From Streptomyces collinus (GTDB lineage: Bacteria > Actinomycetota > Actinomycetes > Streptomycetales > Streptomycetaceae), in the NCBI RefSeq assembly GCF_031348265.1, contig NZ_CP133771.1, forward strand, positions 5,642,001-5,706,000: a stretch of DNA of 64,000 nt, given 5' to 3'. Positions 8,403 through 17,212 of this stretch are shown piece after piece. The notes below the pieces were generated by a model that worked only from the letters and a program-made list of their open reading frames with translations, had not been told where the DNA came from and searched no databases. A program made the position numbers and the translations under genes. Position 1 is the stretch's first letter; each line of letters begins with the position of its first letter.

Positions 8403-9160
8403 GCCAGACCGTCGACCGCGCGCTCAGCATCCTGCCGCTGCTCGCCGAGGGCCCCGCCGACCTGGGGCAGGTCGCCGACCGCCTCGGCGTCCACAAGTCC
8501 ACGGCGCTGCGGCTGCTGCGCACCCTGCACGAGCACGGACTCGTCTACCGCCAGTCCGACCAGCGCTACCGCCTCGGCGCCCGGCTCTTCGCGCTCGCCC
8601 AGGAGGCGATGGAGAACCTCGACGTCCGCGAGATCGCCCACCCCCACCTCGTCCGCCTCAACGAGGACTGCGGGCACACCGTGCACCTCGCCGTGTACGA
8701 GGAGAACGAGGTCCTGTACATCGACAAGGTCGAGAGCCGCTACCCCGTGCGGATGTACTCCCGCATCGGCAAGCCCGTCGCCATCACCGTCGCCGCGGTC
8801 GCCAAGCTGCTCCTGGCCGACCTGCCCGAGCACGAGCGGCGGGCGGTCGCGGAGAAGCTCGACTACCCCACCTACACGTCCCGTTCGACACCCAACGCCG
8901 GCGCGTTCCTGCGGGAGCTGGAGAAGGTGCGCGAACAGGGCTGGGCCACCGACCTCGGCGGCCACGAGGAGTCCATCAACTGCGTCGCGGCGCCCATCCG
9001 CGGCGCCGACGGCCGGGTCGTCGCGGCGATGTCGGTCTCCGCGCCGAACGTCGTCGTCACCGCCGACGAACTCCTCACCCTCCTGCCGCTGGTGCGCCGC
9101 ACGGCGGACGCCATCAGCGGGGAGTACTCCGGCAGAACACCAGTGAAGGGCACCGTATGA
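8399..9160 (+). CDS. IclR-family transcriptional regulator
   Basis: This 253-residue protein has an N-terminal winged helix-turn-helix (about residues 5-65, with VADRLGVHKSTALRLLRTL) and a C-terminal IclR effector domain (about 75-245). The effector domain includes the INCVAAPI...AAMSVSAP core, which contains the conserved cysteine. It overlaps the kinase gene by ATGA and the ridA gene by ATGA, so its translation is coupled to both. The palindrome at 7254-7270 is its likely operator, which would make it the local regulator of both divergent operons. The effector may be a D-amino acid, a sugar acid or a 2-oxo acid; the sequence does not say which. Confidence 0.92.
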   Translation: MSQTVDRALSILPLLAEGPADLGQVADRLGVHKSTALRLLRTLHEHGLVYRQSDQRYRLGARLFALAQEAMENLDVREIAHPHLVRLNEDCGHTVHLAVYEENEVLYIDKVESRYPVRMYSRIGKPVAITVAAVAKLLLADLPEHERRAVAEKLDYPTYTSRSTPNAGAFLRELEKVREQGWATDLGGHEESINCVAAPIRGADGRVVAAMSVSAPNVVVTADELLTLLPLVRRTADAISGEYSGRTPVKGTV

Positions 9161-9567
9161 CGGACAAGATCGCGCTCACCCCGAAGACCCACACAACGCC
9201 GCCGGCGAAGTTCTCGCACGGAGTGAAGAAGGGCAACATCCTCCAGGTCGCCGGGCAGGTCGGCTTCCTGCCCGCCGAGGAGGGAAAGGCGCCCACCCCC
9301 GCCGGGCCGACCCTGCGCGAGCAGACCCTCCAGACACTGGCCAACGTCAAGGCCATCCTGGAGGAGGGCGGCGCCTCCTGGGACGACGTGATGATGATCC
9401 GCGTCTACCTCACCGACACCGACCACTTCGCCGAGATGAACGCGATCTACAACGCGTACTTCGAGGAGCAGGGCCTGACCCAGCCGCCCGCCGCGCGCAC
9501 GACGGTCTACGTCGGTCTCCCCGCGGGTCTCCTCATCGAGATCGACGCGCTGGCCGTCCTCGGCTGA
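9157..9567 (+). CDS. ridA: RidA-family reactive imine/enamine deaminase
   Basis: This 136-residue YjgF/YER057c/UK114 protein hydrolyses 2-aminoacrylate and related imines released by PLP enzymes. The conserved arginine for the substrate carboxylate lies in PPAARTTVYVG, and the family glutamate follows in LLIEIDALAVL. It overlaps the iclR gene by ATGA. The gene sits opposite a fold III PLP deaminase whose dehydration chemistry would release exactly this kind of intermediate. This is the best evidence that the two divergent operons act in one pathway. It is cytosolic and expected to be trimeric, with active sites at subunit interfaces. Confidence 0.9.
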   Translation: MTDKIALTPKTHTTPPAKFSHGVKKGNILQVAGQVGFLPAEEGKAPTPAGPTLREQTLQTLANVKAILEEGGASWDDVMMIRVYLTDTDHFAEMNAIYNAYFEEQGLTQPPAARTTVYVGLPAGLLIEIDALAVLG

Positions 9568-9669
9568 CCCACCCCCACCCCGCCTTCCCGAGGCGCGGCG
9601 CCGTTCGATGCGCCGCGCCGCGCTCCCCCCTACCCAGAAGCCGCATGCCTTTACGCAGAGGACCCCCGA

Positions 9670-11148
9670 ATGTCCCATCCGCTCGCCGCGTCCGCCCCTG
9701 CCGAGACCCCACCCCACACCGGAGGGCTGCTCCTCCTCGTCGACGGCACGGCCGGACTCCTGCTCACCGCAGCGCTCGGCATCGTGCTGCTGCTGTTCCT
9801 CATCATCAAGGCGAGACTCCAGCCCTTCGTCGCCCTGCTCGCGGTCTCCATAGCCGTCGGCCTCGCCGCCGGGCTGTCCGTCACCGAACTCTTCGGCACG
9901 GTCCAGAAGTCGGACGCCGTCTCCACCATCGAGTCCGGCATGGGAGGCATCCTCGGCCATGTCGCGATCATCATCGGCCTGGGCACCATGCTCGGCGCGA
10001 TCCTCGAAGTCAGCGGCGGCGCCGAGGTATTGGCCGGGCGCCTGCTCGGTCTGTTCGGCGAGAAGCGCGCCCCGCTCGCCATGGGCCTGACCGGCCTGAT
10101 CTTCGGTATCCCCGTCTTCTTCGACGTCGGCATCTTCGTCCTGGCCCCGATCGTCTACGCCGCCGCCAAGCGCTCGGGCAAATCCATCCTGCTCTACTGC
10201 CTGCCCCTGCTCGCGGGCCTTTCCGTGACGCACGCCTTCCTGCCGCCGCACCCCGGCCCGGTCGCCGCCGCCGGTCTCCTCCACGTCGACCTCGGCTGGG
10301 TCATCCTCATGGGCATCGTCTGCGGTCTGCCCGCCGTGGTGGCCGCGTGGGCCTACTCGGCGTGGATCGGCCGCCGCATCTTCGTCGCCGTGCCGCAGGA
10401 CATGGTCGAGGCGGCCGAGGAGGCCAAGCAGGCCGTCGTCGACGAGCAGCGGGCCGCCGGTGTCGCGCCCAGCGAGCAGCCGGTGTCCCTCGGCACGGTC
10501 CTCGCCATCATCGGCACGCCCCTGGTGCTCATCCTCGCCGCGACCTTCTCCTCGATCGCCATAGCCCCCTCCACGCTCCGCTCGGTGATCGAGTTCTTCG
10601 GCAGTCCCTTCGTGGCGCTGACGCTGGCCCTGTTCCTCGCGTACTACCTGCTGGGCATCCGCCGCGGCTGGTCACGCAAGTCCCTGGAGACGGTGTCGAC
10701 CGCGTCCCTCAAGCCGGTCGGCAACATCCTGCTGGTGGTCGGCGCGGGCGGCGTCTTCGGCGCGGTCCTCAAGGCCAGCGGTGTCGCCCAGGCCCTGTCG
10801 GACACGTTCAACGACGTGGGCCTGCCGGTGCTCGTGCTCTCCTACCTGATCTCGGTGGTCCTGCGCGTGGCCCAGGGCTCGGCGACGGTGGCGATCGTGA
10901 CGACGGCGGGCATCGTGGCCCCGCTCCTGTCCGAGGGCGACCACTCCCAGGCCTTCGTCGCCCTGGTCATCATGGCCATCTCGGCCGGCTCCATCTTCGC
11001 CTCGCACGTCAACGACGGCGGCTTCTGGATGGTCGCCAAGTACTTCGGCATCAGCGAGCGGGACACCCTCAAGACCTGGACGGTGCTGGAGAGCGTGCTG
11101 TCGGTGGCGGGGTTCGCGGTCGCCGCCGTGCTGAGTCTGTTCGTGTAG
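9670..11148 (+). CDS. GntP-family permease (gluconate/hydroxy-acid:H+ symporter)
   Basis: This 492-residue polytopic membrane protein has about 12-14 transmembrane helices and matches the GntP family, with the characteristic segments GIPVFFDVGIFVLAPI, HAFLPPHPGPVAAA and SHVNDGGFWMV. Known members import gluconate, ketogluconates, D-serine (DsdX) or glycerate. It follows ridA after about 100 bp and probably belongs to the same transcript. Given the D-aminoacylase and deaminase next door, a DsdX-like D-amino acid uptake role is attractive, but a sugar-acid substrate for the linked kinase is equally possible. Confidence 0.88.
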   Translation: MSHPLAASAPAETPPHTGGLLLLVDGTAGLLLTAALGIVLLLFLIIKARLQPFVALLAVSIAVGLAAGLSVTELFGTVQKSDAVSTIESGMGGILGHVAIIIGLGTMLGAILEVSGGAEVLAGRLLGLFGEKRAPLAMGLTGLIFGIPVFFDVGIFVLAPIVYAAAKRSGKSILLYCLPLLAGLSVTHAFLPPHPGPVAAAGLLHVDLGWVILMGIVCGLPAVVAAWAYSAWIGRRIFVAVPQDMVEAAEEAKQAVVDEQRAAGVAPSEQPVSLGTVLAIIGTPLVLILAATFSSIAIAPSTLRSVIEFFGSPFVALTLALFLAYYLLGIRRGWSRKSLETVSTASLKPVGNILLVVGAGGVFGAVLKASGVAQALSDTFNDVGLPVLVLSYLISVVLRVAQGSATVAIVTTAGIVAPLLSEGDHSQAFVALVIMAISAGSIFASHVNDGGFWMVAKYFGISERDTLKTWTVLESVLSVAGFAVAAVLSLFV

Positions 11149-11213
11149 GAGTCTGATAACGAAGTCGGGGTCGACTGTGTGCCGCACAGGTTTCTCGACC
11201 ATACTTCTGCGCT

Positions 11214-11753
11214 GTGGAGCAGCGCATAGGTTCGAGCAGCCAGCCCCTGGAAGGCGCCGGATTCGACCCGGCCTTCATCCCCGGGCTCACGTCACCCGCG
11301 TCCGGACGGACGAAGGAGGACGGGCCGGAGAAGGAGCCTGAAGTCGCGGACGCCGAGGAGGCCGAAGAGGCCGCCGCCGAGTCGGAGGAGACGGCCGAGG
11401 TGTCCTCCTCCGAACCGGAGGAGGACACCGAAGCCGACATCGACGGCCCCGTCTTCGAGGCGTCCGACCGCCGCGCCAGGATGGTCGCGGACCACAGAGG
11501 CGTCCGCATGTCCCTGGACGACCAGGAGTGCGAGTTCCGCTGGGACGAGATCGGCGCGGTCGAGACGGAGACGGCCCGCTTCGGCAAGCGGTACACCGTC
11601 ACCGTCCACACCCCTGACCGGCGCTGGTACCCGATCGAGATCGAGGCGCCGGCCAGGAGTCACTTCCAGGAGTGGGACGCCCGGCTGGACGCGGTCCTGG
11701 ACGCCTACTTCGAGGAAGAGGACGAGGAAAAGGAAGAGCAAGCCGCGGGCTAA
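11214..11753 (+). CDS. Acidic protein with C-terminal PH-like domain
   Basis: This 179-residue protein has an intrinsically disordered, very acidic N-terminal half (about residues 30-78, mostly Glu/Asp/Ala). The compact second half (about 85-155) contains the pattern DRRARMVADHRGVRM...FRWDEIGAVE, typical of bacterial PH-like domains. It ends in another acidic tail. No signal peptide or membrane helix is present. The GTG at 11214 lacks a clear ribosome binding site, so the transcript may be leaderless. Its TAA stop overlaps the TAG stop of the convergent carboxypeptidase gene by 3-4 nt. The function is unknown; a protein-interaction or membrane-adaptor role is only a guess. Confidence 0.75.
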   Translation: MEQRIGSSSQPLEGAGFDPAFIPGLTSPASGRTKEDGPEKEPEVADAEEAEEAAAESEETAEVSSSEPEEDTEADIDGPVFEASDRRARMVADHRGVRMSLDDQECEFRWDEIGAVETETARFGKRYTVTVHTPDRRWYPIEIEAPARSHFQEWDARLDAVLDAYFEEEDEEKEEQAAG

Positions 11754-13102
11754 CCGCAGTACTGCGCTTCCTTTCCGATCGACCGGTACATACAGTCCGC
11801 GTTCTCCAGCAACTGCAGCACCGCGTCGCGGTTACGGGAGGTCTCCCGCTCGATCACCTCGTCGGGCGGGTAGAACCCACCCCCACCGGAGCGGGGGTAC
11901 ATCTCGAAGGTGTAGCCGAAGATCTTGTGCGCGCCCCAGAGGTAGTCGTCGATCGACCCGTCCGTGATGTACAGGTCGCTGGACTGCTCCGCCGTGTACC
12001 CGTTGCTCGCGGCCATCTTCTGGCCGACCGTCTTGAACGCCGCGTGGTCGTCGGCGGTCATCCCGGTCGTCGTGTCGGAGTACGTGTAGCCGAACGGCCA
12101 CAGCACCAGCTCGCTGTAGGTGTGGAAGTCCACGCCCGCCTTGATCTGCTGCTTGCCGCCCACGACCCGGCTGCGCACGAAGTCGGCCACAACCTTCACC
12201 TCGGGCGCGGACTCCGCCGAGGCTCCCCGGTAGGTGTCCGAGGACGTCGACCCCGAGGAGCCGCCGCAGCAGCCCCAGCGGTAGTTCCAGTTGCGGTTCA
12301 GGTCCGTACCGACGTACGACGAACCGGAGTTGGGCTGCCGGTTCTTGCGCCAGGAGCGGTACGAGCCGGTGGCGATGTCGTACTCGCCGCCGTCCGGGTT
12401 GATGTCCGGGACGATCCAGATCTCGCGGTTGTTCACCATGCCGGTGACGCGCGAGTCGGAGCCGTAGTCGGAGGTCAGCTCGCGCAGCAGGTAGAGCGCC
12501 ATCTCGACGGTCAGGTGCTCGCGGGCGTGCTGGTGGTGCGTGAACAGCACCTCCGGCTCGGACTCGTCGGCGCTCACGTTGTCGCTGATCTTGATGGCGA
12601 CGATGTTCCGGCCCTGGTACGACTTGCCGATCACGCGCTGGCTCGCGATGGACGGGTTGGCCGAGACGATCGAGTTGATCTCGTTCGTCATCTCCGCGTA
12701 GTTGTGGTACTTCGAGTCGGCCGACGGGAAGTCGAGGAGCCGGACGTCGTCCTCGCCGGCGGACCGGTCGGGCACCGCGCCGAGCGGGGTGACCTCGTAG
12801 CCCAGCGTGCGCAGCTTCTTGATCTGGCCGGCGCGGCCGGAGACCACGACGCCGTGTCCGTGGACCTCGTCCACCGTCACGCCCGCGCGCTGAAGTGCCG
12901 TGCGGTCCTCGGCCGTCGAGTGCAGATGGATCTCGTACTGCCGGACGTCGTCCGCCGAAGCGGCCGGCTTGCGGGCGCTGTCGGCGGTGGCGTCGCCGGT
13001 CGTCGCGGACAGGGGCGCCGCGAGGGCCAGGGCGAGGAGGCCGGCGAGGGCGGCGGTGCGTCTGCCGGTGCGGGCACCGGAGCCTCGTATGCGAAGTCGC
13101 AT
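11750..13102 (-). CDS. Secreted M14 zinc carboxypeptidase
   Basis: This 450-residue protein has a signal peptide (basic start, then LAGLLALALAAPLSA) and a pro-region to about residue 120. The M14 carboxypeptidase domain follows. Zinc ligands are His192 and Glu195 in HAREH and His327 in DFHTYSE; the catalytic glutamate is Glu400 in YTFEMYP. GTDLNRNWNYRWG (265-277) is the substrate-binding Asn/Arg loop. The ATG at 13102 was chosen for its strong AAGGAGAT ribosome binding site, although the frame is open to 13321. It removes C-terminal residues from extracellular peptides; the specificity (A/B dual, carboxypeptidase T-like) cannot be fixed by eye. Cys278-Cys279 and Cys437/Cys449 may form disulfides. 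Confidence 0.92.
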   Translation of the reverse strand: MRLRIRGSGARTGRRTAALAGLLALALAAPLSATTGDATADSARKPAASADDVRQYEIHLHSTAEDRTALQRAGVTVDEVHGHGVVVSGRAGQIKKLRTLGYEVTPLGAVPDRSAGEDDVRLLDFPSADSKYHNYAEMTNEINSIVSANPSIASQRVIGKSYQGRNIVAIKISDNVSADESEPEVLFTHHQHAREHLTVEMALYLLRELTSDYGSDSRVTGMVNNREIWIVPDINPDGGEYDIATGSYRSWRKNRQPNSGSSYVGTDLNRNWNYRWGCCGGSSGSTSSDTYRGASAESAPEVKVVADFVRSRVVGGKQQIKAGVDFHTYSELVLWPFGYTYSDTTTGMTADDHAAFKTVGQKMAASNGYTAEQSSDLYITDGSIDDYLWGAHKIFGYTFEMYPRSGGGGFYPPDEVIERETSRNRDAVLQLLENADCMYRSIGKEAQYCG

Positions 13103-13378
13103 GAAATCTCCTTGTGGGAGGTGGGGTTGTTCCGTGCGACGTACGTGGTGCGGGTGGCTCATATCGTTCTGCCAATGGCATGAGCAGGTCAAGACTGAAA
13201 GCGGCCGCGCAGTGTACGCGTGCGGCACCGCGGTCGAGGCGTCCCGGCGGAAGTACACCCGCAGGTGTGGCCCTGGCGTGCATATATGTACGCCCCGGGG
13301 GAGAGTAAGGGGTCCGCGCAAGGGGAGCCGGAGTGCCAGGATCCCCGGACCCCCACCCCTTCAGAGGACTGGCTGATC

Positions 13379-16171
13379 ATGGGCGGATCAGCGCCACGAC
13401 GGGACCACCACCTGCCGGCCGAGACGACCAGCTTCGTCGACCGGCGTGGCGAACTGACCCAGGGCCGCGAACTGCTGGCCCGCGCACGGCTGGTGACGCT
13501 GACCGGACCGGGCGGCGTCGGCAAGACCCGGCTCGCCGCTCGCATCGCGGCCCGGGTGCGGCGCGCCTTCCCGGACGGCGTGCGCTGCGTGCACCTGTCC
13601 GGACTGCACGACCCGGCTCTCGTCCCGCTCGCCGCCGCCGACGCGCTGGGCCTCCACGACCGCTCCGCCCAGCCGCCCCTGGCCGCCCTCGTCGAACAGG
13701 TACGGGACCGGCGGCTGCTCCTCGTCGTCGACAACTGCGAGCATCTGGCGGGCGCGTGCGCGCAACTGGCCGCGGCCCTGCTGCAAGGCACCGAGGGCGT
13801 CCGGATCCTCGCCACCAGCCGGCACCGGCTCGGCCTCACCGAGGAGCACCTCCTGGAGGTACGGCCGCTGCCGGTGCCCGACCCGGACGGCGACCTGTCC
13901 GCCGCCCAGGGCTATCCGGCCCTGACGCTCTTCGCCGACCGGGCCGCCGCCGTCGTCCCCGGCTTCCGCCTCACCCCCGCCAACCGCGCCTCCGTCGCCC
14001 GGCTGTGCCACCGCCTGGACGGCCTGCCCCTCGCCATCGAACTCGCCGCCGTCCGCATGCGCGTCCTCGACGTCGACCAGCTCCTGGACCGCCTCGACGA
14101 CCGCTACCGCTTCCTCACCACCGGCAGCCCCGCCGCCCTGCCCCGCCACCAGACCCTGCGCGCGGCGGTCGCCTGGAGCCACGACCTGTGCACCCTCCCC
14201 GAGCAGACCGTGTGGGCCCGGCTGTCGGTCCTGGCGGGCAGCTTCGACCTGGAGACGGCGGAAGCGGTCTGCGCGGACACCGCCCCGGACGACGGCACCC
14301 GCCCTCCGGAAGGCGCGGGACAACTCCTCGCGCTCCCGCCCGACGCCCCGCCCGAGCTGCCCGGTCGGCCCACTGACGGGCCCGGTGTGCCGGGCTGGTC
14401 CACCGATGGGCCCGGTGTGCCCGGCTGGTCCACTGACGGGCGCGCGTTGCCCGGCTGGTCCACCGACGGGCCGGGTGTGCCCGGCTGGTCCACTGACGGG
14501 CGCGCGTTGCCCGGTCGGCCCAACGGCGTGCCCGGTGTGCCCGGCTGGTCCACTGACGGGCCCGGTGTGCCCGTCCGGCCCACCGATGGGCCGGGTGTGC
14601 CCGGCTGGTCCCCCGATGGGCCCGGTGTGCCCGTCCGGCCCACCGACGGGCCCGGTGCGCCCGTCCGGCCCACCGACGGGCCCGGTGCGCCCGCCCGGCC
14701 CGCGGCGGCCCCCGCCGGTGCCCTCACCCTGCTCCCGCCCCCCGGCCTGCGCCGGGACGACGTCCTCGAAGCCGTGGCCGGGCTCGTGGACAAGTCCGTG
14801 CTCTGCCGGGAGACCGGACCCGGCGGCGTGCGGTACCGGCTGCTCGACACCCTGCGGCAGTACGGGCTGGAGCAGTTGCGACGGGACACCGGGCAGGAGG
14901 AGGCCGCCCGGCGGCGGCAGCGGGACTGGATGGCGCGACGGGCCGAGCAGTACGAGCGCGGCTGGTTCGGCCCCGGCCAGCCGGAGACCGCCGCCCTGCT
15001 GCGCGCCGACCAGGACAACCTGCGCGCCGCCCTCGACTTCAGCCTCACCGCCCCCGGCGAGGCCCTCGCGGGCCTGCGCCTGGCCGGCAGGCTCTGGTTC
15101 CACTGGCACGCCTGCGGCGCCTCCCGCGAAGGCCTGTACTGGCTCGACCGGGCTCTGGCCGCCGCCCCCGCACCGACCCGGGAACGGGCCCGCGGCCTGT
15201 GGGTCGCCGGCCTGCTGGCCGCCGCCGCCCGGGACTTCCCCCGGGGCCGCCGCCACGCCGCCGACGCCCTCGCCCTCGCCCACGCCCTCGGCGACACCGC
15301 CGAGGCCGCGCACGCCGAGTACGTCATCGGCGTCATCCGGCTCTTCGGCGACGACCTGCCCGGAGCGCTGCGGCACTTCGAGGCCACCGTCGCCCGCGGC
15401 CCCGTGCCCGGCCAGCACCTCAGCCTCGTCGGCCTCGACCAGGTCGAACTCGCCTGCGCGCTCGGCTTCCTGGGCGAGGCCGAGCGGGCCGTCGAGGTCT
15501 GCGAGCAGGCCCTGCGGCTGTGTGAACGGCACGGCGAGCAGTGGGTCCGCTCCTACGTGCTGCGCATGCTCGCCCTCGCCCACACCGTCCTCGGCGACTG
15601 GCCCCGGGCGCAGCGGCACGCCCGTGAGGCGCTGCGGCTGAAACTCGCCGTCCACGACGTCATCGGCATCGCCCTCACCCTCGACCTGCTCGCGTCGATC
15701 GCGGCCCGGCGCGGCACCTCCGAGGACGCCGCGCTGCTCCTGGGCGGCGCCGACCGCGTCTGGGCCGACATCGACACCGGCCGCTGGGGCTCCCACACCC
15801 TCAACTCCGTACGCCGGGACAGCGAGGAGCGGGCCGTCCTGGCCCTCGGGCGCGAGGTGTTCGAACGACTCCACCGGCGGGGCGGGGCGCTCGGGCTGCG
15901 GGAGCTGGCCGGACACGCGCTCCAGGAGCCGGGCCGCCCGCCCGGCGCGGAGGCCGCCGGCCCGCCACCGCACGAGGACGCCACGGTCCCGCTGACCCGC
16001 CGCGAGACCGAGGTCGCCCGGCTCGTCGCCGAGGGGCTCGCCAACCAGCAGATCGCCGACCGCCTGGTGATCGCCCGCCGCACCGCCGAAGGCCACGTGG
16101 AACGCATCCTCGGCAAGCTCGGCTTCAGCAACCGCAGCCAGATCGCGGCCTGGATGACGGCACAGCGCTGA
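13379..16171 (+). CDS. Large ATPase-TPR regulator with C-terminal LuxR helix-turn-helix and internal repeat
   Basis: This 930-residue regulator has an N-terminal STAND/NB-ARC-type ATPase with P-loop GPGGVGKT (residues 43-50), a Walker B-like LLLVVDNCEHL and the family motif DGLPLAIELAA. A winged-helix-like part follows, interrupted by a low-complexity repeat (about 328-437). Next come a helical TPR-like region (about 500-820) and a LuxR/GerE DNA-binding domain at 871-930 (LTRRETEVARLVAEG). The ATG at 13379 is preceded by AGAGGA; an upstream in-frame ATG at 13220 is less likely. It is divergent from the carboxypeptidase gene across about 275 bp. Its targets and ligand are unknown. The following MEDS and ATP-binding genes suggest a stress or developmental signalling group. 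Confidence 0.88.
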   Translation: MGGSAPRRDHHLPAETTSFVDRRGELTQGRELLARARLVTLTGPGGVGKTRLAARIAARVRRAFPDGVRCVHLSGLHDPALVPLAAADALGLHDRSAQPPLAALVEQVRDRRLLLVVDNCEHLAGACAQLAAALLQGTEGVRILATSRHRLGLTEEHLLEVRPLPVPDPDGDLSAAQGYPALTLFADRAAAVVPGFRLTPANRASVARLCHRLDGLPLAIELAAVRMRVLDVDQLLDRLDDRYRFLTTGSPAALPRHQTLRAAVAWSHDLCTLPEQTVWARLSVLAGSFDLETAEAVCADTAPDDGTRPPEGAGQLLALPPDAPPELPGRPTDGPGVPGWSTDGPGVPGWSTDGRALPGWSTDGPGVPGWSTDGRALPGRPNGVPGVPGWSTDGPGVPVRPTDGPGVPGWSPDGPGVPVRPTDGPGAPVRPTDGPGAPARPAAAPAGALTLLPPPGLRRDDVLEAVAGLVDKSVLCRETGPGGVRYRLLDTLRQYGLEQLRRDTGQEEAARRRQRDWMARRAEQYERGWFGPGQPETAALLRADQDNLRAALDFSLTAPGEALAGLRLAGRLWFHWHACGASREGLYWLDRALAAAPAPTRERARGLWVAGLLAAAARDFPRGRRHAADALALAHALGDTAEAAHAEYVIGVIRLFGDDLPGALRHFEATVARGPVPGQHLSLVGLDQVELACALGFLGEAERAVEVCEQALRLCERHGEQWVRSYVLRMLALAHTVLGDWPRAQRHAREALRLKLAVHDVIGIALTLDLLASIAARRGTSEDAALLLGGADRVWADIDTGRWGSHTLNSVRRDSEERAVLALGREVFERLHRRGGALGLRELAGHALQEPGRPPGAEAAGPPPHEDATVPLTRRETEVARLVAEGLANQQIADRLVIARRTAEGHVERILGKLGFSNRSQIAAWMTAQR
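14360..14689 (+). repeat. In-frame 30-bp minisatellite inside the ATPase-LuxR gene
   Basis: Eleven tandem copies of a 30-bp unit encode a 10-residue repeat of the type PGWSTDGPGV, with PGRPTDGPGV, PVRPTDGPGV and PGWSTDGRAL variants. A degenerate twelfth copy runs to about 14719. The frame is kept throughout. The copies form higher-order alternations, such as STDGPGV followed by STDGRAL twice, as expected from unequal recombination. The repeat sits between the ATPase core and the next helical part. Confidence 0.9.
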
Positions 16172-16222
16172 CCCCGCCCCCGCACCCACCCATCCACCCA
16201 CCCACCCACCTGAGGGGATCAC

Positions 16223-17122
16223 ATGACCACCGGACAACTCGGCTCGTTCGACCACCGCATGGCCGTCTTCGACTCCGACGACGGCTTCGTCGCCGCCGCC
16301 CTGCCCTTACTCGGCGAAGCCCTCGGCACCTTCGGCGAACCGCCGCCGGTGGCCATCGCCGCCCCGCGCAACCTGGACCTCCTGCGGGACGCCCTCGGCA
16401 CCGACGCGAAGGACGTCACCTGCATCCCGCACACCGACTGGTACACCGGCTCCGCCGCCAACGCCGTGGCGCAGGCCGCCGCGTATCTGAACGCGCACGC
16501 CGGTCCCGGTGGCCGCATCCACCTCGTCATGGAGCCCGTCTGGAGCGGCCGGGCCGGCCGCTCGGCCCGCGAGACCACCGAGTGGATCCGCTACGAGGCC
16601 CTCGCCAACCTCCTCTTCGCCCCCCAGTCCACGACCGCCCTGTGCGCCTACGACACCCGCACCGCCGGGCCCGCCGTCATCGCCGCGGCCCGCCGCACCC
16701 ACCCCGACACCGAGGTGTACGAGGACCCGCTGCGGCTCGTGGCCGAACTCGACGCCGTGCCCCTGCCGTTGCCTCCGGCCGCGGCGCGGCCCCTCGCGGA
16801 GCCGCAGGCCGCGGCCGTGCAGAGATGGGCGGTGGGCCGGGGACTGCCCGCAGCCGACGCCGAGCTGTTCGCCGCCGCCGTGGCGGAGACCGCGGCGGCC
16901 CTCGCACCCCTCGGCGATGCCGCCCTGCTGTGGGGCGAGGCCCCCGCCTGTGTCTGCGAACTGCGCTCGGCCCGGCGTCTCGACGACCCGCTCGCGGGGT
17001 TCGTCCCGCCGGCCGCCGGCCCCGAACCGGGCCCGGGGCTGTGGTACGCGCGTCAGGTCTGCGCGTACGTCGACATCCGCGACGACGCCGAAGGAGCCGC
17101 CGTCCGCCTCCAGTACGCGTAG
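16223..17122 (+). CDS. MEDS-domain sensory/anti-sigma-type regulator with a TTA codon
   Basis: This 299-residue protein resembles the MEDS (methanogen/methylotroph DcmR sensory) plus RsbA-like proteins of Streptomyces. The N-terminal half (about 5-170) shows the sensory-domain pattern FDHRMAVFDSDDGFVAAALPLL and a P-loop-like core, while the C-terminal half (about 185-295) is helical and may be a degenerate HATPase-like module. It has no helix-turn-helix or membrane segment. Codon 29 (16307-16309) is TTA, one of very few in the window, so full translation should need the bldA tRNA. It lies 51 bp after the ATPase-LuxR gene and before an anti-sigma-type ATP-binding gene. It probably works in sigma-factor or stress signalling; partners are unknown. 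Confidence 0.75.
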   Translation: MTTGQLGSFDHRMAVFDSDDGFVAAALPLLGEALGTFGEPPPVAIAAPRNLDLLRDALGTDAKDVTCIPHTDWYTGSAANAVAQAAAYLNAHAGPGGRIHLVMEPVWSGRAGRSARETTEWIRYEALANLLFAPQSTTALCAYDTRTAGPAVIAAARRTHPDTEVYEDPLRLVAELDAVPLPLPPAAARPLAEPQAAAVQRWAVGRGLPAADAELFAAAVAETAAALAPLGDAALLWGEAPACVCELRSARRLDDPLAGFVPPAAGPEPGPGLWYARQVCAYVDIRDDAEGAAVRLQYA

Positions 17123-17212
17123 CCCCCAGGGGCCTTCCACCTGCACAAGCAGGTAGGGGATCGGGTAGTCCTCCCCCTGCGCCGGACCGCCCCCGGGGAT
17201 CACCCTGGACCC

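Noticed and set aside
14360..14719. Tandem 30-bp repeats that could be taken for a CRISPR array
   Set aside because: The repeats are contiguous without unique spacers, keep the reading frame and encode a 10-residue protein repeat.
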